From JBKHYJ01 sp046565505 (GTDB lineage Bacteria; Acidobacteriota; Blastocatellia; UBA7656), in NCBI GenBank assembly GCA_046565505.1, contig JBKHYJ010000020.1:1-64000 (forward strand): a stretch of DNA of 64,000 nucleotides, given 5' to 3'. The notes beneath the pieces were generated by a model. That model ran no database searches and had not been told where the DNA came from. It saw nothing but the letters and a program-made list of their open reading frames with translations. Numbering within the stretch: the stretch's first letter is position 1; each line of letters starts with the position of its first letter. Below, one piece after another: positions 1 through 8,534 of the stretch. The translations under genes were made by a program, and so were the position numbers.

Positions 1-120
1 ACACAGCGCGAAGTCAAAGCAGTAGAAAAACGCCTCAACAACCGCCCTCGCAAAGGGCTTGGGTATAAAACGCCAAATCAAGTATTCTTCGACTCACAAC
101 CTGTTGCGCTTCGTCGTTGA
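1..120 (+). CDS. IS30-family transposase, C-terminal end (cut by window edge)
   Basis: The first 39 codons are open from the window edge and end in TGA at 118-120. They read as the typical C-terminus of an IS30-family DDE transposase: the stretch LNNRPRKGLGYKTPNQVF followed by PVALRR. This end of the protein follows the catalytic DDE core and is highly recognisable in the family. Only the tail is visible, so whether the element is complete cannot be judged. Confidence 0.85.
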   Translation, partial: TQREVKAVEKRLNNRPRKGLGYKTPNQVFFDSQPVALRR

Positions 121-127
121 ATCCGCG
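102..127 (+). repeat. Probable right terminal inverted repeat of the IS30 element
   Basis: The sequence around the transposase stop (GTTGCGCTTC, then TTGAATCCGC) matches the usual IS30-family end, where the inverted repeat overlaps the 3' end of the transposase gene. The left copy lies outside the window, so this rests on family resemblance. Confidence 0.5.
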
Positions 128-137
128 CTTAACTAGA

Positions 138-320
138 ATGGTCATCTTTAAAGTAATTGGCTGGTTAATTTCTACTACTGGCTGGCTTGGTATAGGGATA
201 GTGTTCCTCTTGCCTTTAATAAGTTTGTCTGGGGCATCAAGAGAGTTGGCGGTTACGGGGATCAAACTTTTGGTTTGTAGTATTTTATTGATCCGAACAG
301 CCCCGCTTTTAAGTAACTAA
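138..320 (+). CDS. Small two-helix membrane protein, unknown
   Basis: A 60-residue frame from the ATG at 138; a TTG at 117 overlaps the IS end and is a less likely start. It contains two hydrophobic segments, roughly residues 4-27 and 38-55, so it would be a small inner-membrane protein. It follows directly after the IS30 end, and no family was recognised. Coding status is uncertain because hydrophobic frames of this length arise by chance in AT-richer DNA. Confidence 0.3.
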   Translation: MVIFKVIGWLISTTGWLGIGIVFLLPLISLSGASRELAVTGIKLLVCSILLIRTAPLLSN

Positions 321-374
321 TCCGGCTTGCAATAAGGTTGCGGCCTAATTATTCATCATCTGGTTCAGCCACTG

Positions 375-506
375 CTACTGCTGCGCTTCGGTCATTGGGC
401 CACGCTTGTTGCGTACAGGGCTGCCAGCATATGGATCTCTCGGTGGATTTCCTCCAAAAAGGTTATTGAAGAAACTCCGCAAATAGTTGCCTATCTTCTT
501 AAGCAT
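375..506 (-). CDS. Small hypothetical protein of 43 residues
   Basis: A minus-strand frame runs from an ATG at 506 to a TAG at 375. It starts MLKKIGNYLRSFFNNLF, a plausible amphipathic helix, and has a Gly/Pro/Arg-rich tail (GGNPPRDPYAG, then VRNKRGP). Small proteins with such a basic helix and a DPY...RGP tail occur in acidobacterial and related genomes, but I cannot assign a function. It lies divergent from the VRR-NUC operon in an otherwise empty gap. Confidence 0.4.
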   Translation of the reverse strand: MLKKIGNYLRSFFNNLFGGNPPRDPYAGSPVRNKRGPMTEAQQ

Positions 507-559
507 AGACCACCTCAGGACGCATTCTAGCGCATTTTAGAAGAATTAATCCTCATTCT

Positions 560-865
560 TTGAAAGAATCCCACCTCATTCAACAAGTCCTTACCTACCT
601 GAGTTACAAAGGCCACTATGTTTGGCGTAACAACACTGGGGCAACTAGGGCCGGCAAGTTCAATGAACGGTTTATTCGTTATGGACTCCCCGGCTCATCT
701 GATGTGCTCGGTTGTGCTAAAGACGGAAAGCTAATAGCCGTAGAGTGCAAGATCAAGCCCCGGAAGCCTACGACGTTACAGATTCAGTTTTTGTCGGAAG
801 TTAATAAACGCGGCGGGTACGGAGTTCTTGCTTATTCATTAACTGATGTGGAGAAGGTCTTATGA
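560..865 (+). CDS. VRR-NUC domain nuclease, phage type
   Basis: This 101-residue protein has the compact layout of a stand-alone VRR-NUC domain. An N-terminal helix (KESHLIQQVLTYLSYKG) is followed by WRNNTGATRAG, then GLPGSSDVLG and IAVECKIKPRKPTTLQIQFL. The D and ExK residues of the PD-(D/E)XK fold are visible in SSDVLG and AVECK. In phages such proteins are thought to be Holliday-junction or flap nucleases. The start is a TTG at 560. It overlaps the next gene by 4 nt (ATGA), so the two are probably translated together. Confidence 0.8.
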   Translation: MKESHLIQQVLTYLSYKGHYVWRNNTGATRAGKFNERFIRYGLPGSSDVLGCAKDGKLIAVECKIKPRKPTTLQIQFLSEVNKRGGYGVLAYSLTDVEKVL

Positions 866-1062
866 AGGAACTCACAATAAAACTTTTTGGCGGGGATGGT
901 GCTGAAGGATACAACGCTTTAATGCAAGCTCTTCATGATTGTGCCGAAGATGAAGAGATGGATGTTTACACCTGGCTAGATAAAATACCAAAGACCAGCC
1001 TAGTAGTACATTTAGTCAATAAGCTGAAAGAATACGGGTATTCCATCAAAAGAAATGTTTAA
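862..1062 (+). CDS. Hypothetical phage-like protein, 66 residues
   Basis: An acidic protein with a mixed helical pattern, including a DCAEDEEMDVYTWLDKI stretch. It starts at an ATG overlapping the stop of the VRR-NUC gene and itself overlaps the next gene by 8 nt, so it is a member of the small phage-type operon. No family was recognised. Confidence 0.55.
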   Translation: MKELTIKLFGGDGAEGYNALMQALHDCAEDEEMDVYTWLDKIPKTSLVVHLVNKLKEYGYSIKRNV

Positions 1063-1414
1063 TCAACCACACGCAAGGCTCTACCGCACCAAAGTTACCT
1101 TTGAAGACTACCGTTACCAGTTATATGTAGACGGCAAGAAGATGGACAAGGTAGAGGTCCCTTATCATATTTGGAGAAAATATTACTTAGCACAGAAGCG
1201 ATTCGATAAGCTCAAAATGAGTATAGAAAAAGCAGAGGCAAGGGGAGATGCGCCTATTCTGAAGCTACTCATTGATTACTTTCAGGCAGTCAAAGACTAT
1301 ATGACTGCCAAAATAGAATTAGAGATTTACTACTATGGAGCCAAAACCCCTGAAGCCAAACACGGTATACAAAATGATGAAGAAGCGAAAGAAGAAGAAA
1401 TGCCCGACTTGTGA
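1055..1414 (+). CDS. Hypothetical phage-like protein, 119 residues
   Basis: Third gene of the overlapping run that begins at 560. The central part (about residues 35-85) is rich in Lys, Glu, Tyr and Leu and probably helical; the C-terminus is very acidic. No motif was recognised. Operon position and tight overlaps are the main evidence that it is coding. Confidence 0.55.
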   Translation: MFNQPHARLYRTKVTFEDYRYQLYVDGKKMDKVEVPYHIWRKYYLAQKRFDKLKMSIEKAEARGDAPILKLLIDYFQAVKDYMTAKIELEIYYYGAKTPEAKHGIQNDEEAKEEEMPDL

Positions 1415-1475
1415 GGGTAAGGGCTATGTAGAAGAAGTAAGCAAGAAACTAGATGAAGCTGATTCCGCTATCTAA
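1374..1475 (+). CDS. 33-residue zinc-knuckle-like small protein
   Basis: A short frame overlapping the end of the preceding gene in another register. It begins MMKKRKKKKCPTCEGKGY, a lysine-rich start followed by a CxxCxGxG element like one DnaJ zinc-knuckle repeat. It ends just inside the next gene. Overlaps with both neighbours fit the compact operon, but the length makes it uncertain. Confidence 0.35.
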   Translation: MMKKRKKKKCPTCEGKGYVEEVSKKLDEADSAI

Positions 1476-1938
1476 AAATCGTTTCGCCAAAGTTGATGAC
1501 TATTGGTTTGACTATCTCAGCCAATGGAAATGGCACTATGACGGCAGGTATGCAAGACGGCACACCCCGAGGGTAAACGGTAAGCAGGGGAATGAGCTTA
1601 TGCACCGGGTAATAGCCAAAACGCCAGAAGGGAAGTTCACCGACCATAGGGACGGCGACGAGCTTAATAATCTTGAAAGCAACCTGAGAACTTGTAACCA
1701 TCGGCAGAACGCCGCCAATCAGAAGAAAGCAGCAAACAAGTCTTCACCCTATAAGGGTGTTAGCAGGTGTAAAGGAAACTGGCGAGCACAAGTCTCGTTT
1801 GATAACCGGAAAGTATACGATGCGATGTTCGCAGAGGAACGATGGGCGGCTATGGCTCACGACCTTAATGCTGCCGCCCTATTCGGTGAATATGCCCGCC
1901 TGAACTTCCCGAAGGCTATTTTAGTCGTCCGAGGATAG
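1453..1938 (+). CDS. HNH homing-type endonuclease with AP2 DNA-binding domain
   Basis: A 161-residue protein with two domains. The HNH nuclease core lies at about residues 50-90 (ELMHRVIA, then TDHRDGDELNNLESNLR). The C-terminal AP2/ERF-like DNA-binding domain lies at about 97-155 (YKGVSRCKGNWRAQV, then EERWAAMAHDLNAAALFGEYA). This pairing is typical of free-standing phage homing endonucleases. Its last 23 nt overlap, convergently, the 3' end of the XerD-like gene at 1916. The gene pair at 26242-27508 shows the same 23-nt overlap. Confidence 0.85.
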   Translation: MKLIPLSKNRFAKVDDYWFDYLSQWKWHYDGRYARRHTPRVNGKQGNELMHRVIAKTPEGKFTDHRDGDELNNLESNLRTCNHRQNAANQKKAANKSSPYKGVSRCKGNWRAQVSFDNRKVYDAMFAEERWAAMAHDLNAAALFGEYARLNFPKAILVVRG

Positions 1939-2758
1939 ATGTCTTAGCGTGTGCTCGTTTCAAGTCCTCAGTCTGTAGGTTCACATAGATTGAAGTGGTT
2001 TGAATCGAACTGTGGCCAAGCAATCTTCTCAAAGTAAACACGTCCCCGCCTTCTCTGATGAAGGACAGAGCAAAGTTATGCCTCAGTTGATGGAAGGGGC
2101 GGTACGGAATCTCTAGCTTCCGGCAAAGTACCTCCCACTCACGAAGGATATTTCGGTACGAAAGCCGCTGGCCAGAGCGCGTGGCGAAAACAATGTCGTG
2201 GGGATGTTTATTCAGGAATCTGCAAAGCATCCTTCTAAGCTCAAGGCTGATGGGTACAACCCGCTCCTTATTGCCTTTCCCTTTGACTTTGACCAGGAGG
2301 TTATCAAGATCAACGTCTTTGCGGTGAATCGTCAGGGCTTCCTCGATGCGAATCCCTGTATCAATAAGAAGGCAGGCAAGCGAGTATAAACGCCAGTCAT
2401 AAAGATCCTCTGGTTTAACGGAGAGTATCTTTTTAATCTCCTCGTCGGTGTAGCCAGTGAGTACCCGCTTTTCTTCCTTGACCTGTTTAAGCTTCAGGTT
2501 TTCAGGGATATGCTCGTTTTCATAGAGCCAGGTACAGAAGGCGTTTATTGACCGGATGGAGATATTGCAAGAGGTGGTAGCCAGTCCCTTTTCCCACAGG
2601 TAGATCACAAACTGGTTGAGCGAAGCTTTAGAGACCTCAGTAGCCCCTGATTTGGTGAATCTGTCGAAGGCTTGCCTATAGCTTCTGGTGGTAAGTGGGG
2701 AAATACCTTTGAGGTACTGTTTCTCTTTAAGGAATTGTTCAAACAGAGTAGCAAGCAT
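1916..2758 (-). CDS. XerD-like tyrosine recombinase
   Basis: A 280-residue site-specific recombinase. The N-terminal SAM-like domain begins MLATLFEQFLKEKQYLKG. The catalytic domain shows the first Arg in DTGIRIEEAL, a Lys in KGKGNKERVVP, HQLRH, the LLGHSSIQTT block with its His, and the Tyr nucleophile in SIYVNLQTEDL. It is full length for the XerC/D group. AGAGGA lies a few bases before the ATG at 2758. The start is 70 bp from the partial tRNA repeat at 2828, so it may serve an element integrated leftward of that site. Its closest relative in the window is 26639-27508. Confidence 0.85.
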   Translation of the reverse strand: MLATLFEQFLKEKQYLKGISPLTTRSYRQAFDRFTKSGATEVSKASLNQFVIYLWEKGLATTSCNISIRSINAFCTWLYENEHIPENLKLKQVKEEKRVLTGYTDEEIKKILSVKPEDLYDWRLYSLACLLIDTGIRIEEALTIHRKDVDLDNLLVKVKGKGNKERVVPISLELRRMLCRFLNKHPHDIVFATRSGQRLSYRNILREWEVLCRKLEIPYRPFHQLRHNFALSFIREGGDVFTLRRLLGHSSIQTTSIYVNLQTEDLKRAHAKTSILGRLK

Positions 2759-2827
2759 TTTTAAGTCCTCTGGTATTTCTACCGTGACCTTATAACGCTA
2801 CTGCTGCTAACTCATGTAGGGATTAGA

Positions 2828-2876
2828 TTTGATGGCCCCTGCAGGATTCGAACCTACAACCAAAGGATTATGAGTC
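2828..2876 (-). repeat. Left attachment repeat (partial tRNA, attL)
   Basis: 49 bp identical to 24377-24425. It covers the tRNA acceptor 3' strand, T arm and anticodon region but lacks the 5' half, so it is not a working tRNA. Identity breaks right after the anticodon stem, as expected for the crossover side of a tRNA-targeting integrase. Confidence 0.9.
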
Positions 2877-2995
2877 TAGCGACGAGGGCGTGATTTCTTT
2901 GTCATCACGTTCTATCTACTACATTCTATTACGAGCCGCAGCCAACGGTGAGTGCATCAAGTAACAGTCAATTGCATTGGTTGTCAGCTATTCCG

Positions 2996-3015
2996 GTCAC
3001 AAATCGGTCACAATT
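2996..3015 (+). promoter_or_regulatory. Integrase arm-type binding site, left
   Basis: Two direct GTCACAA heptamers 11 bp apart (one helical turn). The same 20-bp sequence occurs at 24294-24313 near the other end. Paired heptamers inside both ends are typical of lambda-type integrase arm sites. Confidence 0.65.
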
Positions 3016-3117
3016 AATCTTCGCAGATCAATCAATTATCCTCTTCTATTCTGGTCAACATTTCTACCTATGAGGGGTAGCAGGTGAAAGTGCAGAAGAA
3101 AAGAAAGCGTAAGTAGG

Positions 3118-3838
3118 CTACTCACCTACTCCCAAATCGGGCAAGGTCCTGATTACTTTCATTGTTTCAAGGCTCACCGTGATTACTTGCACAATTAGGC
3201 GAACGATATACTACGGATCGTCTTCGGGGTTCGGATCGTTAGTGACGCCGCTTCGCTTGTCGGTTGATACTTGGTACTGGTCAATAATCCAATCAAGTGC
3301 AGAGCGATTGCCCAGGCGATACTCGAATGCTTCAGCCGGTATGCCTGATAGAGTTAGAAAATCGTTATAGATAATTTGTGTTTTATCTTTCGAGAGGCGC
3401 ATCTTTTCAACGCGCCAGTCGAGCGGCGTGTTTGGGTTTTCGATCATTTCGAGCGGGTATTCAGACTGCTTTTCATAATCAACGTGAAACTCCGCAAGCC
3501 GCTTGCCCGCTTTAGCGAATGAATGAAACTCTGGCGCGAAGGGGATGCGCGATAATTCTCTTTTGAGATTAGCCGCGTAACGTGTTCTGTAGACTGGGTG
3601 ATACAGCACCGCATAAACGTAATAAAAAATGCTCCATTTAGTTATTGAACTATCTTTGATATTGCGAGCGAAATTCGCTCAACGCCCAGTCAGTGATATT
3701 CTCACGTCGATTTGATCCTTCTCCACTATAAGCAAAAAACGGAAAGCACTGGGTTGTATCTAATGAGTTTAGAGTTATATGTGGCATATATTTGGTACAA
3801 AAACACCAGTATTCCGTTCTTCCACCAGTATTCGGCAC
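3118..3838 (-). pseudogene. Remnant of a type ISP restriction-modification enzyme
   Basis: Only the C-terminal part of a very large LlaBIII-like ISP enzyme remains. Readable blocks include CFPFFAYSGEGSNRRENITD, FYYVYAVLYHPVYRTRYAAN, RVEKMRLSKDKTQIIYNDFL and SALDWIIDQYQVSTDKRSG, which belong to the specificity/C-terminal region. The frame is broken around 3655 between QYQR and the KWSIFYY block. A TAG stands where relatives have Gln just after NPEDDP (about 3211), with homologous sequence (YIVRLIVQVITVSLETMKVI) continuing to the stop at 3118. The helicase, nuclease and methylase parts are absent. It is a decayed defence gene near attL. Confidence 0.75.
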
Positions 3839-4087
3839 ACATATGACTTTTCACGGTAAGCACAGCCATGCAAGCAGCACTCAACGCCGCGAATCAGAGC
3901 GCCGTAGCCGCCGCGTCTGTCCGTGACGATGAATCCCGGCTCGGAACTCATTTTGTTTGTAGAAAGTATTTTGTTTATTGATTGATCCGGCAGACACAGC
4001 ACGGGCGGCGCTACAGGAGTTTGAAACAAGCGCCGCCCGTCGTTTATCAGCACTGATTTTCGCCGCTGAGCCGCTGCGAAAAACCGC

Positions 4088-5080
4088 TCATCTTTGCGCC
4101 GACGGATTAGTTGTTTTCTGGCTCACCTTTAAAACCGTGTTGCTGCCAGAGCTTGCTACCCATATATTTCGCCCATCGAAGACAGCCGTTGACGGGCCCC
4201 TGCCGACAGCAAGTGTGCTGACTATAGTTCCGTCGCGCGGCTCGATTTTCGATATCGTGCTGGCCCCGTGGTTTGATACCCAGATGTGCCCCCCGGCGAA
4301 ACTCACGCCGTTCGGGCCATCTTCCACTTCATACGTTCCGAGGATGGTCCCATCTCTCGCCTGCAACTTCGTCACGCTACTTTTATAGAAATTCGCCACC
4401 CAGATGTTCTCCCCGTCGAAAGCTATGCCGATGGGGCTGTTGCCCGCAGCGAACGTCCCGACCATATCCCCGTTGGTCGCTCGCAGTTTCGTCACGGTCC
4501 CGCCCGCCGTGTTGGTCACCCAGATGTTGGCCCCATCATAGGCCAGAGCCATAGGGCGCTGGCCGACCAGGAACGTGCCGAGATTCGCGCCATCGCTCGC
4601 ACGCAGTTTAGTCACACTGTTGCCCCTGCTATTCACCACCCAGACGTTTGTTCCGTCAAAGAGCAATGCCGTGGGCTGCTTGCCTACGCGATACCTTCCC
4701 ACCACGGCCCCGTCGCTTGTGCGCAGCTTCATCACGTCGTTGTCGAAAAGGTTCGCTACCCAGACGTTGCCTCCGTCATGAGCAAGGGCGACTGGGCGCT
4801 CGCCGACCTCGAACCTGCCTAGCTCAACCCCGTCCTTGGCTCTCAGCTTCGTGACGGTGTTGCTGCTTTGGCCCGCCACCCAGATGTTGGCCCCATCGAA
4901 TACTACGGCGTCCGGGCCGCCGCCCACGCGAAAGCTCTTCGTCCGCATCCCCGCCGCATGTGCCTGCCCGTCGGGGGCCTGCCGCACGTACGATAGCGAG
5001 ACGCCGGGCGCGAGCATCGCGGCGACCAACAGGATCAAGCCGATGGACAATTCTCCTCTTGCGAAAAGACTCTTTTTCAT
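4088..5080 (-). CDS. YVTN-type beta-propeller repeat protein, exported
   Basis: A 330-residue protein with an N-terminal signal segment (LSIGLILLVAAMLAPGVSLS) and about six tandem repeats of roughly 42 residues. Each repeat carries a variant of FDGxNIWVAN...VTKLRAxDG...FxVGxxP. Such YVTN/NHL-like propellers are extracytoplasmic scaffolds or binding proteins. It is the last gene of an operon with SCO1 and a multicopper oxidase, 30 nt after the SCO1 stop, so a role around the oxidase is likely but its ligand is unknown. Confidence 0.8.
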   Translation of the reverse strand: MKKSLFARGELSIGLILLVAAMLAPGVSLSYVRQAPDGQAHAAGMRTKSFRVGGGPDAVVFDGANIWVAGQSSNTVTKLRAKDGVELGRFEVGERPVALAHDGGNVWVANLFDNDVMKLRTSDGAVVGRYRVGKQPTALLFDGTNVWVVNSRGNSVTKLRASDGANLGTFLVGQRPMALAYDGANIWVTNTAGGTVTKLRATNGDMVGTFAAGNSPIGIAFDGENIWVANFYKSSVTKLQARDGTILGTYEVEDGPNGVSFAGGHIWVSNHGASTISKIEPRDGTIVSTLAVGRGPSTAVFDGRNIWVASSGSNTVLKVSQKTTNPSAQR

Positions 5081-5110
5081 CTCCGTCCTCCTTCGACAGG
5101 CGAGCGACTC

Positions 5111-5767
5111 TCACCCCTTAGTTTGAGTCTCGCCCGCGTTTCGGGTTCCGGTTTGAGGTTGAATCCTTTTCGGACCGTCCATCCAGAGAATCGATCTGAC
5201 GATCCATTCGGGCTTCGCCTGTCCGGGGCACATCGCCCACCATTGTCGCGCCTCGTTACCATACCGAACCATGCCGATGTGATTGGATTTGTCTTTGTCC
5301 AATTTCGGATTCGTATCCGAGAAACCCAGCGAGCGACGCAGCATGTCTATCTCGTCAGGTTTGCCGGTCAGAAACAGCCAGCCCGGCTTGACCCGGTGCA
5401 TCTCCACGTAATGGTGAAGGTCCTTCGGAGAATCCTCTTCGGGCTTGAGCGTGATTGAATACATGAATATGTCGCGCCCGATCCGGTCCCCGAGAATCTT
5501 CTGGACCCTCAACAGGTTCGCGGTTATCCCGGGGCAGATCCCCTCACACTGAGCGTACATGAAATTGATGACGACGATCTTGTCCTTGATCAGGTCATCG
5601 TAGAAGCGGACTTTTTTGCCCTCGTGTGTCGTCAGCTCAATGTTGGGGAAGTAACGAGCCTGCGTAATCTCGCGCGACGTTTTTTCGTCGCCGGACGCTC
5701 GCGCCACAAGGTCGCTTTGCCATGCGGCCAGCGTTGCAAACAGATCTCTTCTTTTCATACCTGACAT
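5111..5767 (-). CDS. SCO1/SenC-family copper chaperone (thioredoxin fold)
   Basis: This 218-residue protein has the SCO1 signature: the CEGIC copper/redox motif at residues 74-78 (MYAQCEGICPG), a following strand with YSITLKPEEDSP, and a later conserved His in SNHIGMVRYG. SCO1 proteins deliver copper or handle thiols for cupro-enzymes outside the cytoplasm. AAAGGAGA precedes the ATG at 5767. It lies between the multicopper oxidase and the propeller gene on the same strand, fitting a copper-loading role for the oxidase. Confidence 0.85.
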   Translation of the reverse strand: MSGMKRRDLFATLAAWQSDLVARASGDEKTSREITQARYFPNIELTTHEGKKVRFYDDLIKDKIVVINFMYAQCEGICPGITANLLRVQKILGDRIGRDIFMYSITLKPEEDSPKDLHHYVEMHRVKPGWLFLTGKPDEIDMLRRSLGFSDTNPKLDKDKSNHIGMVRYGNEARQWWAMCPGQAKPEWIVRSILWMDGPKRIQPQTGTRNAGETQTKG

Positions 5768-5845
5768 GATTTTCTGTCTCCTTTCTCGCGACTCACGCCT
5801 CGCGTCGGCACGACTTCCGAAGCCATGCTGACGCGGCAGCGGGTA

Positions 5846-7678
5846 TCACCGCCTGAAGCTGCCGCAAGACTCGTTATTATCTCCCGTGTCGTCAATGTCG
5901 AACCTCAACATCATCGCGTGGTCTTCGTGAATCGTGTTGTGGCAGTGCATGGGGTAGCGCCCGACGAAGTCCCTGAAGCGGAAGAACAACTCTACGTTAT
6001 CGTTCTCGCCCAGCCTGACGACATCCTTACGGCCCCTCTCGATGGCCGTCGGCGTATTCCTGTTTCGCGTGATGATCTGGTGCTCTTCGAAGTGAATGTG
6101 AATCGGGTGCTGCCAGTTAAAGCCCCCATCCAGGTTCCACTGCTCCGCGGTGTTTCGCTTCACGCGGAACCGCACGTCGTCGCAGTCGAAGAATTGATCG
6201 TTGATGACCCACTGGCCGTTCCGCCTGTCGAACTTGAACTGCCGACATTTGTCGGTCGTAGTCCTCGGCGGCACGTCATAGTAGTGGGGGAGGGTTGCCG
6301 GGTCCACGCTGCCATCCGTCACGGCGTCTGAAACAACTCGGAACTCAAGCACCTGATTCCCCTGGCCTGCCGCCAGGATGTTGTCGGTCGGCCCGGCCCC
6401 ATCGCACTGCTCAAGGCGGTTTTCGAGTCGCAAGACCGTCCCCGCGGCGAACGCCGAGAAATCGACGATCACGTCCATGCGCTCGGCCACGGCCATGCGA
6501 ACGCTTGAGACCTGCACCGGGTTGGGCAACAGGTTGCCGTCATTTGCGATCACCCAGAATCGATTCACCTGGCTCAGGTTGCTCGGATTGGTTAGGAAGA
6601 ACTGGTAAAAACGTGAAGGGCCGCCGTTGAGCCAGCGGAAGCGATAGCGCCGCCGCTTCACCTGGAAGAACGGCTGAATCTTCCCGTTTACGAGGAATTT
6701 GTCGCCCAGTATGCCATCGCGGTTAGCGAGGTCGAAGGCCAGGAGGCCGGTCGTGGGGTCGAAGTTCCTGTCGGCGAATATCATAGGTATGTCGAAATCT
6801 GGGTACTGTGGCAAGCGAAAACCTGTCGTCTCATTGCCGGTATCGAACTGATTGAAGAGCAGGTAGAAGCCCGCCAGCCCCTTATAGACGTTCTGCGCCG
6901 TGAAGTCTACGCGGTGGTCGTGATACCACAGGGTGCTCATAGACTCTTTTATGTCGCCCGTGCCCGGGTGAGTGGAGTTAATGCCCGCCAGGACGTTCGG
7001 GTAGTGCTGGTCGTAGTACTGTCCCACCGAGAAGAAGTCGCACGGGAAGCCATCGCTTTCGGAAGGCGTATGCCCATTGTGCAGGTGTGTGGAGACTGAT
7101 TGGATTCCGAAGCCCCCGTTATTGGCAGGCAGGTCGTTGTAGTTTCGGATGAGGATGGGCTCTCCGTATCGCGCGACATAGGTAGGAGCCGGCGCACTGC
7201 CATTGAAGGTCCAGAGCCTCTGTAGAGGAAGTTGCGGGTGAACGCTGACGAGCGCTTCCCGCTGATGCACCTCGTATAATTTCTGAGCAGGGAATTGGCT
7301 CAGCGCCTGGTGCGGGCGCGTGCGGCCCTCGAACGCGAGCCCTGTAGCCGGGTTTATGGCAGTGTTCGGGCTCGCCGTTGGCGCAGGTCCGGTGAATTGT
7401 GTGACCGGCTGGTGAACAGGCGGGATGGTCATAGCCTGAGTAAACGGCGAGGTCGGCGGGCTCTGAGGCGTGCCCGATCCGCCGAAGCAGCCGCCTCCGC
7501 TGAATTGAGCGCGGGCGCTCAACCCTTTCTTGGGAATGAGCATTCCGGTACTCGTCAAAAGCCCCATCTTTATCATGTCGCGCCTGCTCAAGCGTGCTGC
7601 TATTATCTCTCGCCTGTTCTTTGCAGCGTCTAGAATTTCTTTTTCTGTCCTTCTATTCCTCTTCGAGATATTCGCCAT
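5846..7678 (-). CDS. Multicopper oxidase, Tat-type signal
   Basis: About 610 residues. All four copper-binding segments are visible: STHLHNGHTP, WYHDHRVDFTAQNV, HPIHIHFEEHQ and YPMHCHNTIHEDHAMM. These are the type 1, 2 and 3 ligands of three-domain laccase/CotA/bilirubin-oxidase-like enzymes. Near the N-terminus LSRRDMIKMGLL is a twin-arginine-like signal, which suits export of folded copper protein. The start is the ATG at 7678 because AAAGGAGG lies just upstream; an in-frame ATG 33 nt earlier lacks one. The substrate (phenolics, bilirubin, metals) cannot be told. Confidence 0.9.
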   Translation of the reverse strand: MANISKRNRRTEKEILDAAKNRREIIAARLSRRDMIKMGLLTSTGMLIPKKGLSARAQFSGGGCFGGSGTPQSPPTSPFTQAMTIPPVHQPVTQFTGPAPTASPNTAINPATGLAFEGRTRPHQALSQFPAQKLYEVHQREALVSVHPQLPLQRLWTFNGSAPAPTYVARYGEPILIRNYNDLPANNGGFGIQSVSTHLHNGHTPSESDGFPCDFFSVGQYYDQHYPNVLAGINSTHPGTGDIKESMSTLWYHDHRVDFTAQNVYKGLAGFYLLFNQFDTGNETTGFRLPQYPDFDIPMIFADRNFDPTTGLLAFDLANRDGILGDKFLVNGKIQPFFQVKRRRYRFRWLNGGPSRFYQFFLTNPSNLSQVNRFWVIANDGNLLPNPVQVSSVRMAVAERMDVIVDFSAFAAGTVLRLENRLEQCDGAGPTDNILAAGQGNQVLEFRVVSDAVTDGSVDPATLPHYYDVPPRTTTDKCRQFKFDRRNGQWVINDQFFDCDDVRFRVKRNTAEQWNLDGGFNWQHPIHIHFEEHQIITRNRNTPTAIERGRKDVVRLGENDNVELFFRFRDFVGRYPMHCHNTIHEDHAMMLRFDIDDTGDNNESCGSFRR

Positions 7679-7711
7679 CTCAGTCCTCCTTTCAGTCCGG
7701 GAAAATGACAA

Positions 7712-8534
7712 TATGCCTTTCAGGCAATTGCCTGGGTGATGGGTAAGCTATTCCTTGTGCTCTAAAATCTCGGGCGGTAAATACAGTTCGCTGTCGGGCC
7801 GCGGCGTTATTTACCGAAACTTAGCCCCTAAGATGCACCTGTCATCGAAGTTAAATTGGCATGTAACAGCCGTCAACACCCGGGCCTAACAAGCTGACAC
7901 ACGAATACCTTCAGCCTGAAAGTAGGTTAAATATGAATTATTCCCTGTTGGGCAAGAAACAGATACGATTGAAAAGCGCCCCTATATAATCCCAGTCACA
8001 TGAGGAAGTCAAGAAAAAAGTGATGACACATACCATCGAAATTGTTTCCCGGAAAAGTCTCATCACCGGAAGATGAATTACGTAAATCAGCCATTCTTTG
8101 CGAGCGCAAAAGCTGCGTAAGTGTTTGGCGGAATCAAAAAAGTCTTTGCGCGATGTATGTTGCGAAGGCCGAAGGGCCACTTACAAATGATTCAACCTGG
8201 CGGCTCGGAATGCCGCGGGCTTCGGGGTGAAGCCGAGATCGAGCGCGGTAATTTTCGATCTCATGTTAGCGTGGTATATTCGTAGAGAGAGGCGGATCAT
8301 GAAAACCTTGATAATACTCACGTTCAGCAACTCTATGAATCGGTCTAGCTCGGCTTACAAGGCATATACCGACCGCTTCAAATGTTGCATTGATGAACTG
8401 CTCATCTCAAGAACCTGTCTAGCTATCTAGGCTTTCAGTGACCGTACCAGGTTGGATGTGAGCCGCTCGCTACTACTTGCGTGAGTAAGTATCTAGATAG
8501 AGAAATGATGGGCCGCTCGCATCGGCCCATGTGG
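7712..8534. other. No confident gene
   Basis: About 820 bp between the oxidase operon and the HNH remnant. Short frames exist, including a 43-codon one from an ATG at 8300, but none shows codon or family signal. The part next to 7712 should hold the promoter of the minus-strand oxidase operon, but I see no clear -35/-10 pair. Confidence 0.4.

Noticed and set aside
2828..2876. Second tRNA gene at the left end of island 1
   Set aside because: Only the 3' half matches; the 5' half is replaced by unrelated sequence, so it cannot fold as a tRNA.
4286..4822. Plus-strand frame of 178 codons opposite the YVTN propeller gene
   Set aside because: Its repeats merely mirror the repeats of the real gene on the other strand.
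8227..8430. Short plus-strand frame between the oxidase operon and the HNH remnant
   Set aside because: No ribosome-binding site of note, no family signal and an average composition for non-coding DNA here.
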